Assembly (NCBI GenBank): GCA_023435895.1
Contig: JAEZLH010000001.1
Coordinates: 1 to 21,244, forward strand
Direction of reading: 5' to 3'
DNA: 21,244 nucleotides
Source of the DNA: Bacillota bacterium
Lineage (GTDB): Bacteria; Bacillota; Clostridia; Lachnospirales; Lachnospiraceae
Positions 1 through 7,174 of the stretch are shown here, piece by piece. The notes under the pieces were generated by a model. It had not been told where the DNA came from. It saw only the letters and a program-made list of their open reading frames with translations, and did no database searches. Both the position numbers and the translations under genes were made by a program. The first letter of the stretch is position 1, and every line of letters starts with the position of its first letter.

Positions 1-2
1 TT

Positions 3-77
3 AAAAGGTTTACAGTAAAGATAGAATGGAAACATTCTTTGGATGACATTTTCGTGTGTAGGATAAAGTCAATATGA
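3..77 (+). CDS. Possible C-terminal end of an upstream gene (partial)
   Basis: An open frame enters from the left edge and stops at TGA 75-77, 10 nt before a terminator hairpin. It gives about 24 residues containing SLDDIF. That motif resembles the C-terminal tail of drug/peptide-type ABC ATPases, which often end in a phrase like SLEDVF, so the fragment may be the end of such an ATPase. The stretch is too short to exclude chance. The position of the terminator just after the stop is the best support that a gene ends here. Confidence 0.35.
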   Translation, partial: KRFTVKIEWKHSLDDIFVCRIKSI

Positions 78-87
78 GAAACATTTC

Positions 88-118
88 AGCTCAAGGCGTA
101 ATTGCTTTGAGTTTTTTT
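88..118 (+). terminator. Rho-independent terminator 1
   Basis: An 8-bp stem, CTCAAGGC (90-97) with GCTTTGAG (104-111) and one G-U pair, is followed directly by seven T residues. It lies just after the stop at 75-77 and probably ends transcription of the upstream gene. Confidence 0.75.
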
Positions 119-154
119 GTTATATGCAAGGTAAGAATGAATGTAGAATAACTT

Positions 155-184
155 AGCTCAAGGCATAGTTGCTTTGGGTTTTTT
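155..184 (+). terminator. Rho-independent terminator 2, near copy of terminator 1
   Basis: The stem CTCAAGGC (157-164) pairs with GCTTTGGG (171-178) through G-U pairs and is followed by six T residues. The arms and tail closely match terminator 1 about 67 bp upstream, so this looks like a duplicated terminator. Confidence 0.65.
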
Positions 185-191
185 GCTAAAT

Positions 192-238
192 AAAGCCCGG
201 GCATTATGGAGTTAGAAGCTTCATAATATCCGGGCTTT
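192..238 (+). terminator. Long hairpin, probable third terminator
   Basis: AAAGCCCGG (192-200) pairs perfectly with CCGGGCTTT (230-238). After a 2x2 internal loop, ATTATG pairs with CATAAT. The stem is strong, but the T run is only three long, so it may act as a terminator on either strand or as a structured repeat. Confidence 0.55.
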
Positions 239-275
239 CATTATGTTATTAACAATAATTGTAGACACGAGCACA

Positions 276-304
276 TTGTGATATGTCTTATAGAGCGGTA
301 TAAT
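276..304 (+). promoter_or_regulatory. Sigma-A promoter of the BceRS-like operon
   Basis: The -35 box is TTGTGA (276-281), the spacer is 17 bp, and the -10 box is a consensus TATAAT (299-304). It lies about 70 bp upstream of the response regulator start at 375 with no other gene between. Basal transcription of the regulator and kinase would start near 311. Confidence 0.7.
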
Positions 305-374
305 AAGATAGGAATCACTGTTTTATAGGTATTAAGAACAAACAGGACTAAGTGGTAGATAAGGGAGGTATCAT

Positions 375-1076
375 ATGTATAAAATTGCCCTAATTGAAGA
401 TGACCTACAACTTCGTGAGCTGATATCTGATATGTTAAGAAGATACGACTATCAGACATTGGAGATTGAGGAGTTTGAGAATACAGTAGCGGTATTGTGT
501 TCAGAGAAAGCGGATGTCGTAATTCTTGACATCAACTTGCCTTATCTTGATGGATTTGAGATTTGTAAGAGAATCAGAAAACAAAGCAATGTGCCGATTA
601 TCTTTCTTTCAGCCAGAAGCAGTGAGATGGAGCAAGTTATGGGGATAGAATTTGGTGCTGACGATTATTTAACAAAACCGTTTAGTATGGAAGTATTAAG
701 AGTAAAGATTGCAGCTTGTATACGCCGTATTTATGGAGAATATACCAGTGAAAAGAATATGGTAATCCACGGAGACTTTATACTAGATTGTGCCAATATT
801 AGTATGTGCTATGGGAAGAAAGAGTGTGAGCTTACGAAAAATGAATTTAAAATTGTGAAAGCCTTGACAGAACGAATGAATACCTATGTAGATAGAGAAA
901 CTTTATTAAAGGAATTATGGGATGATATTGATTTTATTGATAACAATACTTTAAATGTAAATATATCTCGAATTAAGAATAAATTCAGTCAAATTGGACT
1001 GGAAGATGTAATTCATACTAAAAGAGGTTATGGTTATATGCTTAGAACACACTGTATGGAGGAGAGGGATGAGTAG
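375..1076 (+). CDS. OmpR/PhoB-type response regulator, BceR-like
   Basis: This 233-residue cytoplasmic response regulator is the likely transcription activator of the neighbouring peptide-responsive ABC transporter. The receiver domain (about 1-115) shows the acidic pocket E8-D9-D10, the phospho-acceptor D52 in the phrase ILDINLP, S79 and the conserved K101-P102. A winged-helix DNA-binding domain of the OmpR type fills about 130-228, ending in the typical KRGYGYML. A strong GGGAGG ribosome site precedes the ATG at 375. The last 8 nt overlap the kinase start, so the two are translated together. Order and family match the BceR regulators of bacitracin/antimicrobial-peptide modules. The inducing compound cannot be read from sequence. 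Confidence 0.92.
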   Translation: MYKIALIEDDLQLRELISDMLRRYDYQTLEIEEFENTVAVLCSEKADVVILDINLPYLDGFEICKRIRKQSNVPIIFLSARSSEMEQVMGIEFGADDYLTKPFSMEVLRVKIAACIRRIYGEYTSEKNMVIHGDFILDCANISMCYGKKECELTKNEFKIVKALTERMNTYVDRETLLKELWDDIDFIDNNTLNVNISRIKNKFSQIGLEDVIHTKRGYGYMLRTHCMEERDE

Positions 1077-2082
1077 TAGTGTACTAAAAAAGTTTCTTAA
1101 AGATATTCTTCTGTATGCTTTCTTTTTCTATGGGGGAGTAGTTCTATTGCTATTTTACTTCAATCTTGAAGTGGAAGGAGGAATCGATTTTGTTTACCCG
1201 ATTCTTTTATCAACTTTTCTTTTTCTAGTATTTATTCTAATACAATTTACTAGGTATATCCGTTTTGAATTTGTTCTGAAAGGGCTGAAATCCGGAGCAC
1301 AGGGAGATGATTTATCAACTTTTGCTCTTGACCAACAACAAAAGGAGACGATTCTTCTTGTACTGGATATGAAGAAACAAGCTACGGATAAAGAGCATAA
1401 ACTTCGTATGGAAAATCAGGAAAAAAATAAAATAATCTCTCAGATTGTGCATAACATAAAGACTCCCTCCTCCATTATCGATTTATTGCTCCAAAATTAT
1501 AAAGAAAATGGTAATCTTGAAATTAATAAAATAGACAGAGAGAACAGAGCAGTAAACGACAACCTAGATCAGATATTAAATTATATGCGTATGGATTATT
1601 TTGAAAAGGATTATAAGGTAGAGGAAGTGGATTTATTACCTTTCCTTAGGGATAAAATTAACCTTCGTAAGGAAAGTTTTATCTATAATCATATTTACCC
1701 TAAAATTATAACGGAGCTTCAAAATGCTTACGTGCTTACGGATAAAAAATGGAACGGTATTATCATCGAACAAATCATTTCGAATGCGATTAAGTATACT
1801 GAGTTAAAAGAAGAGGGGTTTATTACATTTCATATAACTAAAAAGTTGGACAAAATAATATTAGAAATTATAGATACAGGAATAGGGATTTCCCAGTCGG
1901 ATATGAAAAGAGTATTTGACCCTTTTTTTACGGGAGAGAATGGTAGGACAGTCAAATCCTCCTCTGGCATAGGTCTTTATTTATGCAAAAAGATTGCAAA
2001 AGAACTAAATCATAAAATTGAGATTACGTCGGAGAAAGGGGTAGGGACAAAGGTTATTATAACTTACCTTACAAAAATGTAA
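1069..2082 (+). CDS. Intramembrane-sensing histidine kinase, BceS-like
   Basis: This 337-residue kinase has two close N-terminal membrane segments (about 12-31 and 42-62) joined by a short loop and no extracellular sensor domain. That is the layout of BceS kinases, which read the state of their partner ABC transporter instead of binding the drug themselves. The H-box has H128 in VHNIKTP, the N-box has N239, the G1 box is DTGIGI (269-274), the F-box is FDPFF and the G2 box is GIGLYL (300-305). An upstream in-frame ATG exists at 1030, but the ATG at 1069 has GGAGG at 1058-1062 at good spacing and gives the usual family length, so I use it. Its 3' end overlaps the candidate operator for the transporter genes. 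Confidence 0.93.
   Translation: MSSSVLKKFLKDILLYAFFFYGGVVLLLFYFNLEVEGGIDFVYPILLSTFLFLVFILIQFTRYIRFEFVLKGLKSGAQGDDLSTFALDQQQKETILLVLDMKKQATDKEHKLRMENQEKNKIISQIVHNIKTPSSIIDLLLQNYKENGNLEINKIDRENRAVNDNLDQILNYMRMDYFEKDYKVEEVDLLPFLRDKINLRKESFIYNHIYPKIITELQNAYVLTDKKWNGIIIEQIISNAIKYTELKEEGFITFHITKKLDKIILEIIDTGIGISQSDMKRVFDPFFTGENGRTVKSSSGIGLYLCKKIAKELNHKIEITSEKGVGTKVIITYLTKM
2069..2082 (+). promoter_or_regulatory. Candidate BceR-type operator TTACA-N4-TGTAA
   Basis: The perfect inverted repeat TTACAAAAATGTAA fits the TNACA-N4-TGTAA consensus that I recall for BceR-family regulators in Firmicutes. It ends 21 bp upstream of the -35 box at 2104 and overlaps the kinase stop codon. This suggests that the regulator at 375 activates the ATPase and permease genes from here. 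Confidence 0.6.
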
Positions 2083-2103
2083 TGATATAGTAAGAGTGAG
2101 TTT

Positions 2104-2132
2104 TTGTTATGATCCCGATAATGTTTTATAAT
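2104..2132 (+). promoter_or_regulatory. Sigma-A promoter of the BceAB-like transporter genes
   Basis: The -35 box is TTGTTA (2104-2109), the spacer is 17 bp, and the -10 box is TATAAT (2127-2132). It lies in the 89-bp gap between kinase and ATPase, so the transporter can be induced separately from the regulator pair. Confidence 0.65.
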
Positions 2133-2171
2133 TTACTAAAAATTATAGCATTTATGATGGAGGATTATTAT

Positions 2172-2933
2172 ATGGCAATATTGGAGGCAAGTAATATTAG
2201 TAAAATATATGGTGGAGGCACGGATTATGCCGAAACCAAAGCGCTCAATCATATTGATTTTACACTGGAGGATGGGGAGTTTGCAGTAATTATGGGTCCA
2301 TCCGGCAGTGGTAAGAGCACCTTGTTAAATATTTTAAGCGGATTTGATCGAGCAACGTCCGGACAGGTAATGATTAATAATACGGATATCGGAATATTAG
2401 AACGGGATCAATTATCCATCTTCAGGCGGAAGAATATCGGATATGTATTTCAAGAATACAATTTATTGGATAGTCTTACAATAAAGGAAAATATTATGCT
2501 TCCTATGATTCTAAGTAACGAAGACACAGAGGAGATGTCAAAAAGGGCGGACAGCTTAATTCACCAGTTTGGTATTGATTCCATTAAGGACAAGTATCCA
2601 TATAGTGTATCAGGGGGACAGAGGCAGCGGACAGCCATATGCAGAGCTTTAATCAACCAAACATCGTTATTATTTGCCGATGAGCCTACGGGAAGTTTGG
2701 ATTCGAAAGCGTCTAGACAAGTACTGGAGTGTTTGAAGAAGGCCAATAAGGAAAATGGAGTTTCTATTTTAATGGTGACACATGATCCTTTTGCCGCCAG
2801 CTACAGCGATAAAGTATCCTTTATTAAAGATGGATTAATTAAGACACAACTTTACAAGGAAAATAAGAATATTTTTTTCCAGCAGATAATGGATAATTTA
2901 GCTGTATTGGAGGAGAATGATTATGACATTTAG
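2172..2933 (+). CDS. ABC transporter ATP-binding protein, BceA-like
   Basis: This 253-residue cytoplasmic ATPase is of the MacB/LolD/BceA class and powers the adjacent permease. Visible motifs are Walker A GPSGSGKST (42-50), Q-loop Q94 in YVFQEYNLL, signature SGGQRQR (147-153), Walker B LLFADEP (166-172) and the H-loop H204 in VTHDP. The C-terminal phrase FFQQIM resembles the tail of BceA proteins. The frame is open from 2109, but the ATG at 2172 is preceded by GGAGGA (2159-2164) and gives the normal family N-terminus. The upstream ATG would overlap the -35 box. The 3' end overlaps the permease start by 11 nt. Confidence 0.95.
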   Translation: MAILEASNISKIYGGGTDYAETKALNHIDFTLEDGEFAVIMGPSGSGKSTLLNILSGFDRATSGQVMINNTDIGILERDQLSIFRRKNIGYVFQEYNLLDSLTIKENIMLPMILSNEDTEEMSKRADSLIHQFGIDSIKDKYPYSVSGGQRQRTAICRALINQTSLLFADEPTGSLDSKASRQVLECLKKANKENGVSILMVTHDPFAASYSDKVSFIKDGLIKTQLYKENKNIFFQQIMDNLAVLEENDYDI

Positions 2934-4917
2934 GCAGATGGTCTTTAAAAATTTTATATCTAATTTTCGCAGATATCTGGTTTATTATTTATGTATTTTC
3001 TTTTCCATGACAGTGTTCTTCTTATTCACATCCATTTGGTTTACTCCTGAGTTTCATAGCCAAACCACCCCCGGAATCAGGCAAATTATCTTGATTGGGT
3101 GGATTATTACTTTAGTCTTTGCATTGTTGTTAGTAGGATATGCACACAATCAATTTTCCAAAACAAGATTGCGGGAGTTTGGTATTTTATTATCCTATGG
3201 AATGCTATATGGTGATATTAGGAAGATGGTTTTTATTGAAAATAGTATTATTTATATAGTTTCAATGATAAGTGCATTTCTTACAGGAAGTATTTTCTCC
3301 AAGCTATTCTTCATGCTGACTACAACAATTTTAGAAATTAAGAATATATCATTTTCATTAACCTACTATAGTTACTTACTAACCTCAATTTGTTTTATAC
3401 CTGCATTTATCATGATTATATTCTTAACGCTGGTTAAAACCAGAAGGTTGAGTGTAATCTCAATGGTAAAAGAAAATAAGGTGAGTGAGATGAGGTTCAG
3501 TGGGAAGTGGCAATTGGGAGTTCTGGGTGTATTTATTGTTGTCAGTACCTTAATTGGACTGTATTACTTTAATAATAATTCTAAGCATGTTACTCTTATG
3601 AAGAAATCAAGTTTGATCGCATTTGTGTTCTGTTTGATCGGAATTTATCTCTTTATCAATAATGGTGCCATCCTTTTTTATTCCTATATGAAAAGGAAGC
3701 AGGGAAGATACCACAAACACATATTATTGCTAACTGAATTTTCTCACAAATATAAGCAAAACCGGACCATGATTATTTTAATAAGTGTGCTGAGTTTTGG
3801 AGCTGTAATGTTTTCTGCAATGTCCTACACTCTTTATAGTCAAAGTTATGTCATGGTAAATAAAGAACAGAAATATGATGTAATGTTTCGAGAATCGAGT
3901 GCACTGGATTATATGAGTGGAATAGCCTATGATAAGATCCTCTCACGGGGGGAGGGGAAGGTAACTCAAAGTGCTGAGTTAAATGTTGTATACCTTGAAG
4001 CAAAAGGCTTCCAGGTAGAGAGTCACAGACCAAATCGATGGGTACCCATCATCTCTGTGAAGGAGTATAATCAATTATTTCACAAGGAATATAACATTGA
4101 ATCAGGAAAATTGCTTGTAATTGATTATGGTGGTGAGAAGGATACTTTCAACCAAAAATTTGATGAAGAAATAATACTAAGCGACGGTGTGTTTGCTCAT
4201 TCTTTTCGTAAGGATGTGGTAATTCGTGAGAAATTATTTTATCGGTATGCATTTGGTCAACCAATCTTACTGCTTGTAAATAATAATGATTTTGCCTTAC
4301 TAAATGACAAAACTAAGAGCATCAACCAAGGCATAATCCATCTATATCAATATGATAATTGGAGAAAAAGTGGGAAGGCCATAGAGGATTTAAATAGTGC
4401 ATTTGAGGACTCGTACCAGTATTGGAGCAAATTAAACCCAAAGGAAGTACAAGAAATTAATCAAAAGTTTTACGGATTTCAAGTGATTTCGAAATATCAA
4501 CAATACGAACATAATAGGCAGGTAGGTGGATTTGCATTATTTATTATGTCCTTTATCAGCTTGTTCTTTCTCGTTGCTATTTGTGTGCTTCTCTACTTTA
4601 AGGAGGTGTCTGACCAAGAAAGCGATAAAAAGAAAATTTTCACCTTATCTACAGTAGGTATTACTTCAGGACAAATTAAGAGATATCTTTACGGCAAACT
4701 TAAATTACTTATGGTGACACCTATTTTATTGGGATCTTTCATTGCTATTGGCTTTTGTATTTCTCTTAATATTGGTAATACATTAGAATGGGACATTGCA
4801 AATAGGACTGTATTGATAAATGCAATGGTAATATCATTATTCTATTGGGCTTTTTTGCTTTTGTATTATACAGGATTAAAAAGTAGATACGAGCAGTATT
4901 TGCAACAATATAAATAG
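2923..4917 (+). CDS. ABC transporter permease, BceB-like (FtsX family)
   Basis: This 664-residue membrane protein matches the size and plan of BceB permeases. There is an N-terminal membrane segment, several helices up to about residue 305, a large extracellular domain (about 310-530) and C-terminal helices after about 540. With its ATPase it forms a module that protects cell-wall lipid targets from peptide antibiotics and signals to the BceS-type kinase. The first ATG of the frame is at 2917, but GGAGG at 2909-2913 is better spaced for the ATG at 2923, which gives the family-like start MTFRQ. The drug it responds to depends on the extracellular domain and cannot be predicted here. A strong terminator follows at 5033. 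Confidence 0.93.
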   Translation: MTFRQMVFKNFISNFRRYLVYYLCIFFSMTVFFLFTSIWFTPEFHSQTTPGIRQIILIGWIITLVFALLLVGYAHNQFSKTRLREFGILLSYGMLYGDIRKMVFIENSIIYIVSMISAFLTGSIFSKLFFMLTTTILEIKNISFSLTYYSYLLTSICFIPAFIMIIFLTLVKTRRLSVISMVKENKVSEMRFSGKWQLGVLGVFIVVSTLIGLYYFNNNSKHVTLMKKSSLIAFVFCLIGIYLFINNGAILFYSYMKRKQGRYHKHILLLTEFSHKYKQNRTMIILISVLSFGAVMFSAMSYTLYSQSYVMVNKEQKYDVMFRESSALDYMSGIAYDKILSRGEGKVTQSAELNVVYLEAKGFQVESHRPNRWVPIISVKEYNQLFHKEYNIESGKLLVIDYGGEKDTFNQKFDEEIILSDGVFAHSFRKDVVIREKLFYRYAFGQPILLLVNNNDFALLNDKTKSINQGIIHLYQYDNWRKSGKAIEDLNSAFEDSYQYWSKLNPKEVQEINQKFYGFQVISKYQQYEHNRQVGGFALFIMSFISLFFLVAICVLLYFKEVSDQESDKKKIFTLSTVGITSGQIKRYLYGKLKLLMVTPILLGSFIAIGFCISLNIGNTLEWDIANRTVLINAMVISLFYWAFLLLYYTGLKSRYEQYLQQYK

Positions 4918-5032
4918 AGTAGCTGATTTTGTTGGTTATTCGTAGTCATTGAGAATTCTTTAAAGTATTTAATAGTACCTTGTTTCTAAGAAACTGAGCA
5001 GTATAGCAGAATTAATATGATAAGAGGTATGT

Positions 5033-5069
5033 AAAAGCGTAGTTGTATTGGTGCTCAACTACGCTTTTT
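5033..5069 (+). terminator. Rho-independent terminator after the permease gene
   Basis: AAAGCGTAGTTG pairs with CAACTACGCTTT around a 10-nt loop, followed by a T run. It lies about 115 nt after the permease stop, and the A-rich 5' arm could let it work in both directions. Confidence 0.85.
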
Positions 5070-5147
5070 GCATCTCGCTAAGGGATTCGATACACAGCTT
5101 TTTGATACTCTATTCCTATCGAGTTAATATAAATTGCATCAATGGGA

Positions 5148-5176
5148 TTGAAAAATGCTATAGGATAGCATATAAT
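5148..5176 (+). promoter_or_regulatory. Sigma-A promoter of the chemoreceptor gene with an internal palindrome
   Basis: The -35 box is TTGAAA (5148-5153), the spacer is 17 bp and the -10 box is a consensus TATAAT (5171-5176). The spacer and first -10 base contain the inverted repeat ATGCTAT-agg-ATAGCAT (5155-5171), placed where a bound repressor would block RNA polymerase. The transcript would start near 5183, leaving a leader of about 139 nt. Confidence 0.65.
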
Positions 5177-5321
5177 CTAGAAAAAGAGCGTTTCATATGG
5201 CAGGATGTGCTGGCTATGCAAGTCAGGGCATCCTTTCTTCGCGGTAAAGGTTTTTAGTGAATGGTCTATTGAGATTAGGCTTTTTCGGACAGGATAGGAT
5301 TACAGGATGGAGGATATGAGA
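5177..5321 (+). other. Leader region of the chemoreceptor mRNA
   Basis: The leader contains one imperfect hairpin: AGGATGTGCTG (from about 5202) pairs at 9 of 11 positions with CAGGGCATCCT (ending near 5234). I compared it by eye with the c-di-GMP-I riboswitch core and saw no match. No other known element was seen. Confidence 0.35.
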
Positions 5322-6950
5322 ATGAGAAAAATAACGATACATTCGATCATTATTACAGGGATACATTTGGTGCTTTTATTAATCCTTCTAATAGGAGGGG
5401 GAAACTTTTCGGGAATGCGCTTCTTTTTATTTGGAGTCGCATCATTTTTGATTACTTTTGGTATTCAAGCTTTGTTGCACCGGGAACAGGAGAAATTAAA
5501 CCGTAAAACAAATCAGAACCTAGAAGAGTTCAACAGAGGTAATTTTGTTATTGAGGTGGGAGAGAACTACCGAAATCCATTTTTTAAAGAAGTTAATCAG
5601 CAATTTATTGAGTTGAAAAAGATGCTTAATCTATGGGTATATCAGCTTTTAACATCATCCGTTTCGGTTAAAAATTCTGCGGATGAAATATATCGTTTCT
5701 CTGAGAACACCAAACAGAGTATGCAGGAGATGTCAGCAGGAACTCAGGAGATTGCACAGTTTTTTGAGGACATGACAGAGCGTCTTAGCCAGGTTTCAAA
5801 GGCAGTAACAATCCTTAAGGATACCAGCACAAAGATTGCTAGCAGCACAAGTGAGGCAGAAACGCAGGTAATGCAAGCCAATTTGGATGCGGGTGAAGGA
5901 GAGCAGGCGGTTACCAAGATGTCTGAATCCATGAATAAGATTAAGCTGGAAGTAACAAATGCACAGGATACGGTGGAGGAGCTTGGAAGTATCACACAAA
6001 GAATTCAAGTGATCACCGAGAGTATTTCTGCAATATCCAGACAGACTAATATGTTAGCACTGAATGCCTCCATTGAGGCAGCGCGAGCAGGAGAACATGG
6101 CAGAGGATTTTCAATTGTAGCAGAGGAAGTCAGAAAATTAGCTGAGGAAAGCAGAGGGTCTGCCGAAAAAATTAATCTCCTTGTGGAAGAGGTTAATGGA
6201 GCTGTACTAAACACCATTCAATCAATGAAAGTAGTGGAAACCGATGTGAATCATGGTGTAGATGTAACTGGACTGGCAATATCTAGCTTTGACAAGATCA
6301 AACAGAATGTAAGTAGAGCTGCAACATTAATGGAGGATATCTCAAGGGATATTGTGGAGCATTCCGAAGAGACTACCACCATATCAAAGCATACAATTGA
6401 GCTGGCTGATATGGGTCAGATTGGAACGGCGAATGTAGAAGAACTGTCGGCAACCACCCAGAATCAGTTGGAGGCAATCGAGCAGAACCACCAAAATATT
6501 GATGAGATGATGAAGATTGCCATTGATTTGGAGACGGTGATGCAACAGTTTGATCTCTCTTTGGGAAATCAGATGATAGCGGCCTGTGAAGCGCTTGCCG
6601 AGCTGGATGAGGTGAATCATTATACCAACCAGGAGTTAAGTGACTTATGTAATAAAGCAGGACTTACAGAAATCCATATTATCAATGAAGAAGGTGTGAT
6701 TGAGAGAACCAGTAACGAAGCAATCGTTGGTTTTAAATTCAGCAGGGAACCGGGTAGTCAAACCTATGCCTTCACCCAAATCCTAGACGAGCCATCTTTA
6801 AAGGTAAACCAAAAATCATCCTTTCGAGATGTGGATGGGAAATTATTTAAGTATACAGGAATCTCAACAAAGCATACTAAAGGCATTATTCAGTGTGGTA
6901 TGGAAGCATCCAAAATGGGAGAGTTTAAAGGAGCTTCCTTCAAGGTGTGA
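5322..6950 (+). CDS. Methyl-accepting chemotaxis protein with a C-terminal sensor-like domain
   Basis: This 542-residue chemoreceptor has two N-terminal membrane segments (about 8-26 and 32-51) separated by only a few residues, so it has no extracellular ligand domain. Its cytoplasmic signalling domain carries the conserved hairpin tip around 252-271 (EAARAGEHGRGFSIVAEEVR) that contacts CheA and CheW. After the coiled coil, residues about 418-530 form an extra alpha/beta domain with phrases such as IHIINEEGVI and IIQCGMEA, resembling a PAS/Cache-type sensor. The likely input is therefore cytoplasmic. GGAGG at 5309-5313 fits the ATG at 5322 (8-nt spacing) better than the ATGs at 5307 and 5316. 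The gene stands alone, with no che genes nearby. Confidence 0.93.
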   Translation: MRKITIHSIIITGIHLVLLLILLIGGGNFSGMRFFLFGVASFLITFGIQALLHREQEKLNRKTNQNLEEFNRGNFVIEVGENYRNPFFKEVNQQFIELKKMLNLWVYQLLTSSVSVKNSADEIYRFSENTKQSMQEMSAGTQEIAQFFEDMTERLSQVSKAVTILKDTSTKIASSTSEAETQVMQANLDAGEGEQAVTKMSESMNKIKLEVTNAQDTVEELGSITQRIQVITESISAISRQTNMLALNASIEAARAGEHGRGFSIVAEEVRKLAEESRGSAEKINLLVEEVNGAVLNTIQSMKVVETDVNHGVDVTGLAISSFDKIKQNVSRAATLMEDISRDIVEHSEETTTISKHTIELADMGQIGTANVEELSATTQNQLEAIEQNHQNIDEMMKIAIDLETVMQQFDLSLGNQMIAACEALAELDEVNHYTNQELSDLCNKAGLTEIHIINEEGVIERTSNEAIVGFKFSREPGSQTYAFTQILDEPSLKVNQKSSFRDVDGKLFKYTGISTKHTKGIIQCGMEASKMGEFKGASFKV

Positions 6951-7021
6951 TATTTTATAGCATAAATACTGCAAAAGTAATGGATAAAAAAGAACGCTAT
7001 AGAATAAGCGTTGTAAGAGGT

Positions 7022-7113
7022 AAAGAGCATTTCAATTCAATAAGAATACTTGATAGCATAAAATTATATTGACTTTTTGCGTTCAAGAACCTTTTTGAGT
7101 GGAAATGCTCTTT
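7022..7113. terminator. Inverted repeat between convergent genes, possible two-way terminator
   Basis: AAAGAGCATTTC (7022-7033) pairs perfectly with GAAATGCTCTTT (7102-7113) across a 68-nt interior that has weaker internal pairing. A smaller hairpin (AACGCT/AGCGTT, 6993-7012) lies just before it. The site sits between the chemoreceptor and the convergent regulator gene. T runs are short, so termination efficiency is uncertain. Confidence 0.5.
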
Positions 7114-7174
7114 CTATATTGAAGGACTGGAAGCATATTAATAATGTTCCAGCACAGATAGAAATGTTAGGGAT

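Noticed and set aside
241..459. Minus-strand ORF of 72 codons over the Bce-like promoter and regulator start
   Set aside because: It overlaps a consensus promoter and the start of a certain gene, has no ribosome site and no recognisable protein features.
5048..5257. Plus-strand ORF of 69 codons between the permease and the chemoreceptor
   Set aside because: It begins inside the terminator hairpin, runs through the consensus promoter and palindrome, and has no Shine-Dalgarno site.
5177..5321. c-di-GMP riboswitch before the chemoreceptor
   Set aside because: The conserved core and tetraloop-receptor phrases of the known classes are not present.
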